Source: Pseudonocardia alni
GTDB taxonomy: Bacteria; Actinomycetota; Actinomycetes; Mycobacteriales; Pseudonocardiaceae
Assembly (NCBI RefSeq): GCF_002813375.1
Contig: NZ_PHUJ01000003.1
Span: 2,046,001-2,110,000 of the forward strand
Reading direction: 5' to 3'
DNA: 64,000 bases
Position 1 is the stretch's first letter. Every line of letters starts with the position of its first letter. Below the pieces are notes generated by a model that had not been told where the DNA came from, did not search any database, and was given only the letters and a program-made list of their open reading frames with translations. This document shows, piece by piece, positions 37,967 to 44,865 of this stretch. The translations under genes were made by a program, and so were the position numbers.

Positions 37967-37987
37967 TCCCGGTCCCCGGTCCTCCGC

Positions 37988-38030
37988 GACGGCGGGGGCG
38001 GACACCCACCCGGTGCCCGCCCCCGCCGTC
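37988..38030 (+). terminator. Hairpin terminator
   Basis: Perfect 14-bp arms (37988-38001 and 38017-38030) with a 15-base loop lie just after the stop of the sugar-transferase relic. They separate it from the repeat-protein operon. Confidence 0.75.
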
Positions 38031-38113
38031 GTCGTTCCGGAGGGGAACGTGCATGGCCGGGCCCGGACCGGGGTAGCCGCTCGCGACAGTCCCGACGACA
38101 CCAGGAGACCACC

Positions 38114-38419
38114 ATGGCTCTGAACGACGACGACATCACCACCTCGAGCGGCTCCGGCGCCGAGGGCCCGGCCGACTCCGGTGCGGGCCAGGGCACCCCC
38201 GGCCAGCACGACGGCGGCGCCGACGGCGGCGCGGACTCCGGCGCCGAGGGCCCGGCCGACTCCGGCGCCGGCCAGGGCACCCCCGGCCAGCACGACGGCG
38301 GCGCCGACGGCGGCGCGGACTCCGGCGCCGAGGGCCCCGCGGACTCCGGTGCCGGCGAGGGCACCCCGGGCCAGCACGACGGCGGCGCCGACGGTGGCGC
38401 CGACAGCGGTGCGAACTGA
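38114..38419 (+). CDS. Acidic tandem-repeat protein, candidate precursor of a modified peptide
   Basis: The 101-residue protein begins MALNDDDITTSSG and then consists of three nearly identical 28-residue units, ending SGAN. Each unit runs SGAEGPADSGAGQGTPG and then QHDGGADGGAD. Composition is Gly, Ala, Asp, Ser and Pro with a single His per unit and no Lys, Arg, Cys or aromatic residue. No signal peptide is present. ATG at 38114 follows CCAGGAGACC. Its end overlaps the JmjC gene by 11 bp, so the two are translated together. I infer that it is the substrate of the downstream enzymes; it could instead be a structural or cation-binding protein. Confidence 0.78.
   Translation: MALNDDDITTSSGSGAEGPADSGAGQGTPGQHDGGADGGADSGAEGPADSGAGQGTPGQHDGGADGGADSGAEGPADSGAGEGTPGQHDGGADGGADSGAN
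38153..38404 (+). repeat. Three 84-bp in-frame tandem repeats
   Basis: Three consecutive 84-bp units start at 38153, 38237 and 38321. Differences are mostly synonymous third-position changes; one encodes Gln to Glu in unit 3. The sequence is thus selected at protein level rather than being a very recent DNA expansion. Confidence 0.9.
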
Positions 38420-39707
38420 GCTGAGCGAGCCGACGGCCGGTGCCGGATCGCCCCCCGCGGGCACCCCGGCGCCGGCCGGCGCGCGTGCGGCGTCCGGGAA
38501 CTGCGCCCTCGCGCGGCTGGTCGGCTCGGACACCGACACGTTCGGCGCCCGGCACTGGGGCACCACCGCGCTGCTGCGCACCGGCGCGGACACCGGCGCG
38601 TTCCGCGACCTGCTCGACCTCGACGGCGTCGACGAGCTGCTGTCCCGCCGCGGGCTGCGCACCCCGTTCCTGCGGCTGGCCCGCAACGGGTCCGTCGTCG
38701 GCTCGGGTGACTTCACCGGCCCGGGCGGGGTGGGCGCCGAGATCGGCGACCAGGTCCGCGACGACAAGGTCGCCGCGTTGTTCGGCGACGGCAGCACCGT
38801 CGTCCTGCAGGCGCTGCACCGCGTCTGGCCCGGCGTCATCGACTTCTGCACCGCGCTCGCCGAGGACCTCGGCCACCCGGTGCAGGCGAACGCCTACATC
38901 ACCCCGCCCCAGTCCCAGGGCTTCTCCGCCCACTACGACGTGCACGACGTGTTCGTGCTGCAGCTGGCCGGGCAGAAGCACTGGCGCGTCCACGCACCGG
39001 TCCACACCGACCCGCTGCGCAGCCAGCCCTGGAGCGACCACGGCGACGCCGTCGCCGCCCGCGCCCGCGACGACGAGCCCGTGATCGACCGGGTCCTCGA
39101 ACCCGGTGACGTGCTCTACCTCCCCCGCGGCTGGCTGCACTCCGCCACCGCGCTCGGCGACGTCTCGGCGCACCTGACCGTCGGCGTCCACGTGGTGACC
39201 CGGTACGCGCTGGTCGAGTCGCTGCTGGCGCTGGTCGCCTCCGACGAGCGGCTGCGCGCGAGCCTGCCGCTGGGGGTCGACCTGGCCGACCCGGAACAGC
39301 TCGCCCCGCACCTGGACGCGGTGCGCGCCGCGCTGACCGGTGCCCTCGCCGCCGCCCCCGCCGAGGACGTGTCGCGCCGGGTCCGGGGCCGGGTGTGGTC
39401 CGGCGGGCGCCCGGAGCCGGTCCGGCCGGTCGCCGCCGCCGCGTTCGCCCGCGATCTCGCGCCCGGGGACACCGTGCGCCGGCGCCTCGGGGTGCACCAC
39501 CGCCTCGTCCCGGGCGATGATCGGGTCGTGCTGGAACTGGCGGAGAAGACGCTGACCCTGCCCGCCGTCGTCGCACCCGCGCTGGCGGCCCTGCTCGGCG
39601 GCGGCACCCACACCGTCGGGGACCTGCCCGGGCTGGACGCCGACGACCAGGTCGTCCTCGTCCGGCGGCTGCTGCGCGAGGGCGTGCTCGTCCCGGCCAC
39701 GGCGTGA
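38409..39707 (+). CDS. JmjC-type Fe(II)/2-oxoglutarate oxygenase (ribosomal-oxygenase-like cupin)
   Basis: The 432-residue protein has a cupin/JmjC core. The iron triad is H175 and D177 in SAHYDVHDVFVLQLAGQKHW, and H244 in LYLPRGWLHSA. A helical dimerisation region and a C-terminal winged-helix-like segment (LPAVVAPALAALLGGGTHTV) follow, the architecture of YcfD/MINA53/NO66 ribosomal oxygenases that hydroxylate Arg or His. GTG at 38409 lies inside the end of the repeat-protein gene. Context suggests hydroxylation of that protein rather than of a ribosomal protein. Confidence 0.87.
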   Translation: MRTELSEPTAGAGSPPAGTPAPAGARAASGNCALARLVGSDTDTFGARHWGTTALLRTGADTGAFRDLLDLDGVDELLSRRGLRTPFLRLARNGSVVGSGDFTGPGGVGAEIGDQVRDDKVAALFGDGSTVVLQALHRVWPGVIDFCTALAEDLGHPVQANAYITPPQSQGFSAHYDVHDVFVLQLAGQKHWRVHAPVHTDPLRSQPWSDHGDAVAARARDDEPVIDRVLEPGDVLYLPRGWLHSATALGDVSAHLTVGVHVVTRYALVESLLALVASDERLRASLPLGVDLADPEQLAPHLDAVRAALTGALAAAPAEDVSRRVRGRVWSGGRPEPVRPVAAAAFARDLAPGDTVRRRLGVHHRLVPGDDRVVLELAEKTLTLPAVVAPALAALLGGGTHTVGDLPGLDADDQVVLVRRLLREGVLVPATA

Positions 39708-40594
39708 CCGCGGCCCGGGAGTACCAGCACTGCGCGGAGCTCGCCGAGACGGCCGGTGACCCGGCGGAGGGCACCGCGCCGCCCGCGCGGCACTGGTTCC
39801 TCGTCGAGCACCCCGGGCCGTGGCCGCGTCAGGCCCTGGCCGGGCTCGATCCCGCCGCCGCGTCGGCACTCGGGGCCTGGGCCGGGGAGGAGGGCGCGCG
39901 GGTCGTGCTCGTGCGCCGGCCCGGGCGCCGGGACCGCGACGCCGTCGCACCGGGGCGGCGCTGGTTCCGCGTCGACGCCCGGCCCGGGCACGAGGACGTC
40001 CGCACCGGCATCTGGTCCTCCCCCGCCGAGCTGGCCGCCGCCGTCCACGCCGACGGCGACCCGCACCCCGACCCGCTGGTGCTGGTCTGCGCGCACGGCC
40101 GGCACGACGCCTGCTGCGCCGTCCGCGGTCGGCCGCTCGCCGCCGCGCTCGTCGCCGACGACCCCGAGGGCACCTGGGAGTGCAGCCACATCGGCGGCTG
40201 CCGGTTCGCCCCCGCCCTGGTGCTGCTCCCCCACGGCCTGACCTACGGCGGCGTGACCCCGGCCGACGGGCCCGCCGTCGTGCGGGAGTACGGCCGCGGG
40301 CTCGTCGTCCCCGGTCTGCTGCGGGGGCGCTCCGCGCTGCCGCCCGCCGTGCAGGCCGCCCAGCACCACGCGCGTGCCGTCACCGGCGCGACCGGGGTGG
40401 ACGACCTGGGCGTCGCGGACGTCGACTCCGACGGCCGGCCCCCCGGGCACACGTCCTGGCGGGTCACGTTCCACCACCCGGACCGCGTGGTCGAGGTGCG
40501 GGAACGGTTCGTGGAGGTGGACCGGCCGCTGACGTGTGCGGCCCGCCCGGCGGGCCGGATCCGGGTCTTCGACCTCGTCGACACCCGCACCTGA
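39704..40594 (+). CDS. Sucrase/ferredoxin-like (Suc_Fer) thioredoxin-fold [2Fe-2S] protein
   Basis: The 296-residue protein has the Suc_Fer landmarks. C129-AHGRHD-ACC lies in the first cluster loop, and ECSHIGGCRFAPALVLLPHG bears C160, H162 and C166. Family members bind a [2Fe-2S] cluster in a thioredoxin-like fold; the yeast member Apd1 uses Cys and His ligands. The usual residue after HIGG is Asp or His; here it is Cys166. GTG at 39704 overlaps the JmjC stop (GTGA). A role as electron donor to, or redox partner of, the oxygenase is inference. Confidence 0.85.
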   Translation: MTAAREYQHCAELAETAGDPAEGTAPPARHWFLVEHPGPWPRQALAGLDPAAASALGAWAGEEGARVVLVRRPGRRDRDAVAPGRRWFRVDARPGHEDVRTGIWSSPAELAAAVHADGDPHPDPLVLVCAHGRHDACCAVRGRPLAAALVADDPEGTWECSHIGGCRFAPALVLLPHGLTYGGVTPADGPAVVREYGRGLVVPGLLRGRSALPPAVQAAQHHARAVTGATGVDDLGVADVDSDGRPPGHTSWRVTFHHPDRVVEVRERFVEVDRPLTCAARPAGRIRVFDLVDTRT

Positions 40595-40606
40595 CCTCCG
40601 GCGGGG

Positions 40607-40639
40607 CGGCCGTCGTTTCCGAAACGGAAACGACCGGCC
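40607..40639 (+). terminator. Hairpin terminator of the repeat-protein operon
   Basis: GTCGTTTCCG (40612-40621) and CGGAAACGAC (40625-40634) form a perfect 10-bp stem with an AAA loop. It is extended by flanking GGCC/GGCC with one bulge, and lies 13 bp after the Suc_Fer stop. Confidence 0.8.
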
Positions 40640-40759
40640 GATCATCCCGTCCGCACCGGAGCCCTGGATGACCTGCGGACAGGTCGTGGCGGGGCGACCC
40701 GCGCTGTCCGGTTTCGCCCGATGTGAGGCGGGAGACAGCCCGACGGCGATAACAGTGCG

Positions 40760-40785
40760 GTAGTGGTGTTCGGTTGCACCACTAC
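40760..40785. promoter_or_regulatory. Inverted repeat upstream of the cytidylyltransferase gene
   Basis: GTAGTGGTG (40760-40768) and CACCACTAC (40777-40785) are exact inverted repeats with an 8-base centre, 48 bp before the start codon at 40833. They could be an operator or a leader hairpin. CGATAACAG just upstream may belong to the promoter. Confidence 0.5.
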
Positions 40786-40832
40786 GACGCCGTCGCCCCA
40801 CCACGCTCCCCACGAAGGAACGGAAGGCCCCC

Positions 40833-41630
40833 ATGGACCCTCAGACCCCCGTCGTCATCCTCTGCGGAGGCAAGGGCACCCGCATCCGCGAGGCATCGGA
40901 GAGCCTGCCCAAGGCGATGGTCGAGATCGGTGACCGGCCGATCGTCTGGCACATCATGAAGACCTACCGGGAGCACGGCTTCCGACGCTTCGTCCTGTGC
41001 CTGGGGTACAAGAGCTGGGCGATCAAGGAGTACTTCCTCGACTACCGGGCCCGCTCCGCGGACTTCACCCTGTCCATGTCCGACCGGCACCGGATCGACT
41101 TCCACAACGGCGTCGACGAGGACTGGGAGATCACCTTCGCCGAGACCGGCCTGGAGGCCGCCACCGGCTCGCGCATCCGGAAGATCGCCCAGTACGTCGA
41201 CACCGAGAACTTCTTCCTCACCTATGGCGACGGCGTCGGCACCGTCGACATCACCGCCCTGGCCAAGGAGCACGAGCAGTCCGGGAAGATCGGCACCGTC
41301 ACCGGGGTGCACCCGACGTCGAAGTTCGGCGAGATGAACGTCGAGGGCGAGCGGGTCGTGGAGTTCAACGAGAAGCCCACCCAGGTGACCGGCTTCGTCT
41401 CCGGCGGGTACTTCGCCTTCCGCCGCGAGTTCCTCGACTCCTACCTCGGCGAGCCCGACGACGACGGCGTGTGGCTCGAGCACGAGCCGCTGCAGCGCCT
41501 GGCCCGCGACGGGCAGCTCAACGTGCACCGCCACGAGGACTTCTGGTCGGCGATGGACACCTTCAAGGACTTCGAGTACCTCAACAGCCTGTGGGCGCGC
41601 GACCAGGCGCCCTGGAAGATCTGGGCCTGA
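40833..41630 (+). CDS. rfbF: Glucose-1-phosphate cytidylyltransferase
   Basis: The 265-residue enzyme forms CDP-glucose from CTP and glucose-1-phosphate. Landmarks are LCGGKGTRIREASE, LPKAMVEIGDRPIVWHIM, LGYKSWAIKEYFLDY, FLTYGDGVGTVDI, FNEKPTQVTGFVSGGYF and FWSAMDTFKDFEYLNSLW. The family match is strong along the whole length. ATG at 40833 follows GAAGGAACGGAAGG. No CDP-glucose dehydratase lies next to it, so the product's fate must be encoded elsewhere, or it serves the 24-27 kb sugar genes. Confidence 0.93.
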   Translation: MDPQTPVVILCGGKGTRIREASESLPKAMVEIGDRPIVWHIMKTYREHGFRRFVLCLGYKSWAIKEYFLDYRARSADFTLSMSDRHRIDFHNGVDEDWEITFAETGLEAATGSRIRKIAQYVDTENFFLTYGDGVGTVDITALAKEHEQSGKIGTVTGVHPTSKFGEMNVEGERVVEFNEKPTQVTGFVSGGYFAFRREFLDSYLGEPDDDGVWLEHEPLQRLARDGQLNVHRHEDFWSAMDTFKDFEYLNSLWARDQAPWKIWA

Positions 41631-41637
41631 CCGGCCG

Positions 41638-41886
41638 TCACCGGGGATCGGGGAGCGACGGCTCCCCGGCCCGGTGGCTCATCAGGTCCCCCGGCTGGCA
41701 GCCCAGCGCCTCGCAGATCGCCGACAGCGTCGAGAACCGGATCGCGCGGGCCCGGCCGTTCTTGAGCACCGACAGGTTCGCGTGCGTGACCCCGACCCGG
41801 CGGGCGAGCTCGGTGAGCGTCATCCCCCGCTCGGCCAGCAGCGTGTCGAGATGGATCTCGATCGCCGATTCCGGTTCCGCGGGCAC
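41638..41886 (-). CDS. XRE/Cro-CI-type regulator, YozG-like
   Basis: The 82-residue protein is a bare helix-turn-helix domain (LDTLLAERGMTLTELARRVG, THANLSVLKNGRARAIRFST, CEALGCQPGDLM). It is the usual small partner of DUF2975 membrane proteins (YoaS/YozG pair in Bacillus). It starts with GTG at 41886, two bases after the DUF2975 stop, so the two form an operon. The palindromic operator at 42338-42380 is probably its own binding site. Confidence 0.9.
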   Translation of the reverse strand: MPAEPESAIEIHLDTLLAERGMTLTELARRVGVTHANLSVLKNGRARAIRFSTLSAICEALGCQPGDLMSHRAGEPSLPDPR

Positions 41887-41888
41887 CG

Positions 41889-42320
41889 CTACACCGCCTC
41901 AACCAGGGCCCACACCGGCTGCCCGACCAGCGCCCAGCCCAGCAGACCCACCCGGCGCGGCAGACCGTCGCAGAACAGGCCCCGCTCCCGCGCCAGGTCC
42001 AGCGCCCGCAGCGCGAGGCCGATGACCACCGCCCCGTAGAGGGCGGGCAGGAGCTGCGGCAGCTCGGCGAGCACCGAGCCGAGGCGCGGCGAGTCCTGTC
42101 CCATCACCAGGGGCGATCCCTCGATCATCCGCGCGGAGTCCGCCAGCGGCGGGTGGTCGTATCCCAGCTCGAACACGTACGACGTCGGCTCCCCGGCCAG
42201 CGCCTGCCCGATCTTCCCGACCGCGGCCGCGGCCAGGAACGCCAGCGCGACCGCCAGCAGCACGAAGTAGAGCCGCGCGACCAGCCGGACGGCGCTCAGC
42301 ATCCACGAATCCACTGTCAT
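41889..42320 (-). CDS. DUF2975 membrane protein
   Basis: The 143-residue protein has three to four helices (LVARLYFVLLAVALAFLAAA, LLPALYGAVVIGLALRALDL, VGLLGWALVGQPVWALVEAV). The segment ERGLFCDGLPRRVGLLGWAL fits the DUF2975 pattern. ATG at 42320 is used. It pairs with the downstream XRE gene. The function of the pair is unknown; it probably senses a membrane or cell-state signal and controls its own promoter. Confidence 0.85.
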   Translation of the reverse strand: MTVDSWMLSAVRLVARLYFVLLAVALAFLAAAAVGKIGQALAGEPTSYVFELGYDHPPLADSARMIEGSPLVMGQDSPRLGSVLAELPQLLPALYGAVVIGLALRALDLARERGLFCDGLPRRVGLLGWALVGQPVWALVEAV

Positions 42321-42337
42321 GACATCCCCCCGGATGC

Positions 42338-42380
42338 ATCGTTCTTCGATACATCGAAGAACAGTACACCGAAGAACGAT
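42338..42380. promoter_or_regulatory. Palindromic operator of the DUF2975-XRE operon
   Basis: GTTCTTCGAT (42341-42350) and ATCGAAGAAC (42353-42362) form a perfect 10-2-10 palindrome. A third half-site CGAAGAACGAT (42370-42380) is also an exact inverted match to ATCGTTCTTCG at 42338-42348. The site lies 18-60 bp upstream of the DUF2975 start and just beyond the LCP gene's stop. Confidence 0.8.
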
Positions 42381-42384
42381 AAAC

Positions 42385-43452
42385 TCAGGACGGCGTCGCG
42401 CTCAGCGCCTCCGTCGGATTCAGGTCCGCGTACTGCGCCACCGACCCGTTGCGCACCGCCCCCCACAGCTGCGCGCTGCGCCGCTCGTCGAGGTAGACGA
42501 CCGACTGCTCCCCCTCGCGCCCCAGTCCGGCCACCGGCGCGGTCACGAACGCCACACCCGAGCCGCGCAGGTTGCGGTTCTCCAGGGCCAGCTGCACCAG
42601 CCCGGTGTCGGACAGCGAGTCGTCCACGCTCACCGCGTCGCCGACGCTGGTCGCGAACGCGTAGAGCGCGGTCGGGTCGGTCGTGGCCTTCTCCTGGACC
42701 GTCGCGAGCAGTGCCTTGATGGCGTTCTGCTGGCGGGCGGCGCGGTCGATGTCGCCGTTCGGGAGGCCGTAGCGCTGGCGCACGTAGGCCAGCGCCTGGG
42801 CGCCGTCCAGGTGGTTCTCCCCCGCCCGGAAGTCGACGCCGGCATTGCTCGTCGCCTGCGCCACCTGCACGTCGATGCCGCCGACGGAGTCGACGAGCGA
42901 GGTGAACCCGGCGAAGTCGACGACGCCGAAGTGGTCCACCCGCACCCCGGTCAGCTTCTCCACGGTCCGGATGAGCAGCGGGGCGCCACCGAACGCGTAG
43001 GCGGCGTTGATCTTGTTCATGCCGCGGCCGGGGATGTCGACCCAGGAGTCGCGCGGGATCGACACGACGCTCGCGTGCTCGCCGTCGGGGGCGAGGGTGC
43101 CGAGCATGATCACGTCGGAGCGCCGGGAGCCCGCGTCGACGCCCGGGGCGGCGTCGGTGCCGGTGGTGGGGGCCTCGGCGCGGGAGTCGGTGCCGACGAG
43201 CAGGAACGTGGTGCCGCCGAACGTCGCCGGACGGCTGCCGGCGTCGATCCCGCGGAACGCGTCCGGGATGCGGGCGATGCCACCGCCGATGCTCGAGGTC
43301 AGGTAGGCGACCACACCCCCGATCGCGAGGAGCAGCACGAGGACGAGCGCCAGAAGGACGGCGAGCACCCGCCGCCCGCGACGCCGGGGCCGTCCGTCGC
43401 GCAGGCCGGGCGCGACGGCGTCGTGCCGGGGCGGGGGGACGGCGTTGCGCAT
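42385..43452 (-). CDS. LytR-CpsA-Psr (LCP) family cell-wall glycopolymer ligase
   Basis: The 355-residue protein has a cytoplasmic Arg-rich start, one transmembrane helix (VLAVLLALVLVLLLAIGGVVAYL) and an extracellular LCP domain. That domain has TFLLVGTDSR, RSDVIMLGTLAPDG, VSIPRDSWVDIPG, NKINAAYAFGG, FTSLVDSVGGIDVQV and ALAYVRQRYGLPNGDIDRAARQQ. The conserved Asp/Arg set for polyprenyl-pyrophosphate substrates is present. It should attach glycopolymers to peptidoglycan, possibly the polysaccharide made in this window. ATG at 43452 follows CCAGGAGACC. Confidence 0.93.
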   Translation of the reverse strand: MRNAVPPPRHDAVAPGLRDGRPRRRGRRVLAVLLALVLVLLLAIGGVVAYLTSSIGGGIARIPDAFRGIDAGSRPATFGGTTFLLVGTDSRAEAPTTGTDAAPGVDAGSRRSDVIMLGTLAPDGEHASVVSIPRDSWVDIPGRGMNKINAAYAFGGAPLLIRTVEKLTGVRVDHFGVVDFAGFTSLVDSVGGIDVQVAQATSNAGVDFRAGENHLDGAQALAYVRQRYGLPNGDIDRAARQQNAIKALLATVQEKATTDPTALYAFATSVGDAVSVDDSLSDTGLVQLALENRNLRGSGVAFVTAPVAGLGREGEQSVVYLDERRSAQLWGAVRNGSVAQYADLNPTEALSATPS

Positions 43453-43721
43453 CGGGTCTCCTGGATGTCCGTGGACGGTCGTCCGGTTCGTCGCCACCGG
43501 GCGTCCGGCGTTACGTGCTACCGCACGGTCCCACTCCCGGTGCCGCACAACGTCACCGGTCGTCGCAGGTCAGCGGCTCGGCGCGTACACAGCGCAGTAA
43601 CGGAGGGGTGCTGTGTCATCAGATGTGGGGAACCGACGGCCCTCTCGCTAATGGTCCGGACGGACCAGGCGAATGCAGGGGCAGAACGGCCGCACGGCCG
43701 TCGCGGACCGAGGAGGAACCC

Positions 43722-44015
43722 ATGAGCGTCACGCCCGAGACCCCCGCCACCGTCGGCACCGGCACCGCTCCGGTCGCCATCCCGGCGCCGCGCGGCGCCG
43801 CGGAGAACGGCGCGCTGCCGCCCGTCGCGGCCACCCCGGTCGCGGTCGACCTGTGCCGCTGCGGGCATGAGCGCGACGCCCACGACCACTACCGCGCCGG
43901 CACCGACTGCGGGGTCTGCGGCACCGCCTGCCGCGTCTTCCACGCCCGCACCGCCGCCGGCCGCTCGGCCGGTCGCGCCGCCCGTCTCACCTCGGCCCTG
44001 CTGCGGCGCCGCTGA
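43722..44015 (+). CDS. Small Cys/His-rich protein, CxCGH...HDHYR type (paralogue)
   Basis: The 97-residue protein has a Pro/Ala/Thr-rich N-terminal 44 residues, then C45-x-CGH, HDHYR at 54-58, GTDCG-x-CG at 61-67 and C70, followed by an Arg-rich tail. The module matches the protein at 2942-3265 almost position for position; the low-complexity parts differ. ATG at 43722 follows GAGGAGGAACC. Function unknown; zinc or other metal binding is inferred. Confidence 0.75.
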   Translation: MSVTPETPATVGTGTAPVAIPAPRGAAENGALPPVAATPVAVDLCRCGHERDAHDHYRAGTDCGVCGTACRVFHARTAAGRSAGRAARLTSALLRRR

Positions 44016-44056
44016 CCCCTGCGCTCCGTCCCCGGACGGTCCGCCGGGAGACGTTC

Positions 44057-44099
44057 CGCGAACGCCCCCGCCTCCTCCCGTGAGGCGGGGGCGTTCGCG
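44057..44099. terminator. Strong bidirectional hairpin terminator
   Basis: Perfect 18-bp arms (44057-44074 and 44082-44099) with a 7-base loop lie between the convergent Cys/His gene and HNH gene. Confidence 0.85.
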
Positions 44100-44108
44100 T
44101 GTCCGTCG

Positions 44109-44795
44109 TCAGGCCGCGGCGCCCAGCCAGGGCTCCCAGGCGGGCAGTGGTTCCACCGCCAGGACGAGCACCCCCGCCCCGTTCCTCGCGGGCGGCGCCG
44201 GCGCCGTCCGCAGGGTCCAGCCCAGTTCCTCGATGAGACGGTCCGCCTTCTTCGAGTTGCAGGCCTTGCATGCCGCGACGCAGTTCTCCCAGCTGTGCGC
44301 CCCGCCGCGGCTGCGGGGGATCACGTGGTCGATGGTGTCGGCGCGTCTGCTGCAGTACGCGCAGCGTCGGGCGTCACGACGGAGCACACCGGCCCGGGTC
44401 ATGGGCACCGATCGGCGGTAGGGCACCCGGACGTAGCGGGAGAGCCGCAGGACGGACGGTGCCGGGAGAGCGAGACTCTCGGAACGGAACTCCGCGCCCT
44501 CGAGCGCCTCCTGGAGACACTCGGCCTTACCGGCGAGCAGCAGGCAGATGGCGCGCTTGGACGTGACCACGGCCAGCGGTTCGAAGCTGGCGTTGAGGAG
44601 CAGGACCCGGGACCCCGATGGGATCCGAGCCGTGGTCGGCAGCTCGGCCCCCGGTGCCGGGACGGGATCGTCGGGGAGCGGATCGACCGCTCTCAGTTCG
44701 CCAGGGACGATCATCTCGGCACCATGGGGGACGGGTTGTCGGTACGGCACGCGACCACCTCCGCGAACGCTCGAGGTCCGGATGTAGTCGACCAT
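44109..44795 (-). CDS. HNH endonuclease, conserved actinobacterial type
   Basis: The 228-residue protein has a family-typical N-terminal part (VLLLNASFEPLAVVTSKRAI, VPYRRSVPMTRAGVLRRD). It also has an HNH zinc-finger module: CAYCSRRADTIDHVIPRSRG, then WENCVAACKACNSKKADR. Catalytic histidine and both CxxC pairs are intact. Such single-copy HNH proteins are widespread in actinobacteria with unknown cellular role. The start is uncertain: ATG at 44795, or the internal ATG 27 codons later (MIVPGELRAV); neither has a strong ribosome site. Confidence 0.85.
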   Translation of the reverse strand: MVDYIRTSSVRGGGRVPYRQPVPHGAEMIVPGELRAVDPLPDDPVPAPGAELPTTARIPSGSRVLLLNASFEPLAVVTSKRAICLLLAGKAECLQEALEGAEFRSESLALPAPSVLRLSRYVRVPYRRSVPMTRAGVLRRDARRCAYCSRRADTIDHVIPRSRGGAHSWENCVAACKACNSKKADRLIEELGWTLRTAPAPPARNGAGVLVLAVEPLPAWEPWLGAAA

Positions 44796-44865
44796 ACGGA
44801 ACCCGGGTTACGCGAGTGTGATAGCGCGACCGACGCGGGGTGTCCCGTCGGTTCCGCGGCGCGGA

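Noticed and set aside
37812..43627. Exact 12-mer TCATCAGATGTG at 37812-37823 and 43616-43627
   Set aside because: In 64 kb a shared 12-mer is expected by chance, and the flanks do not align convincingly.
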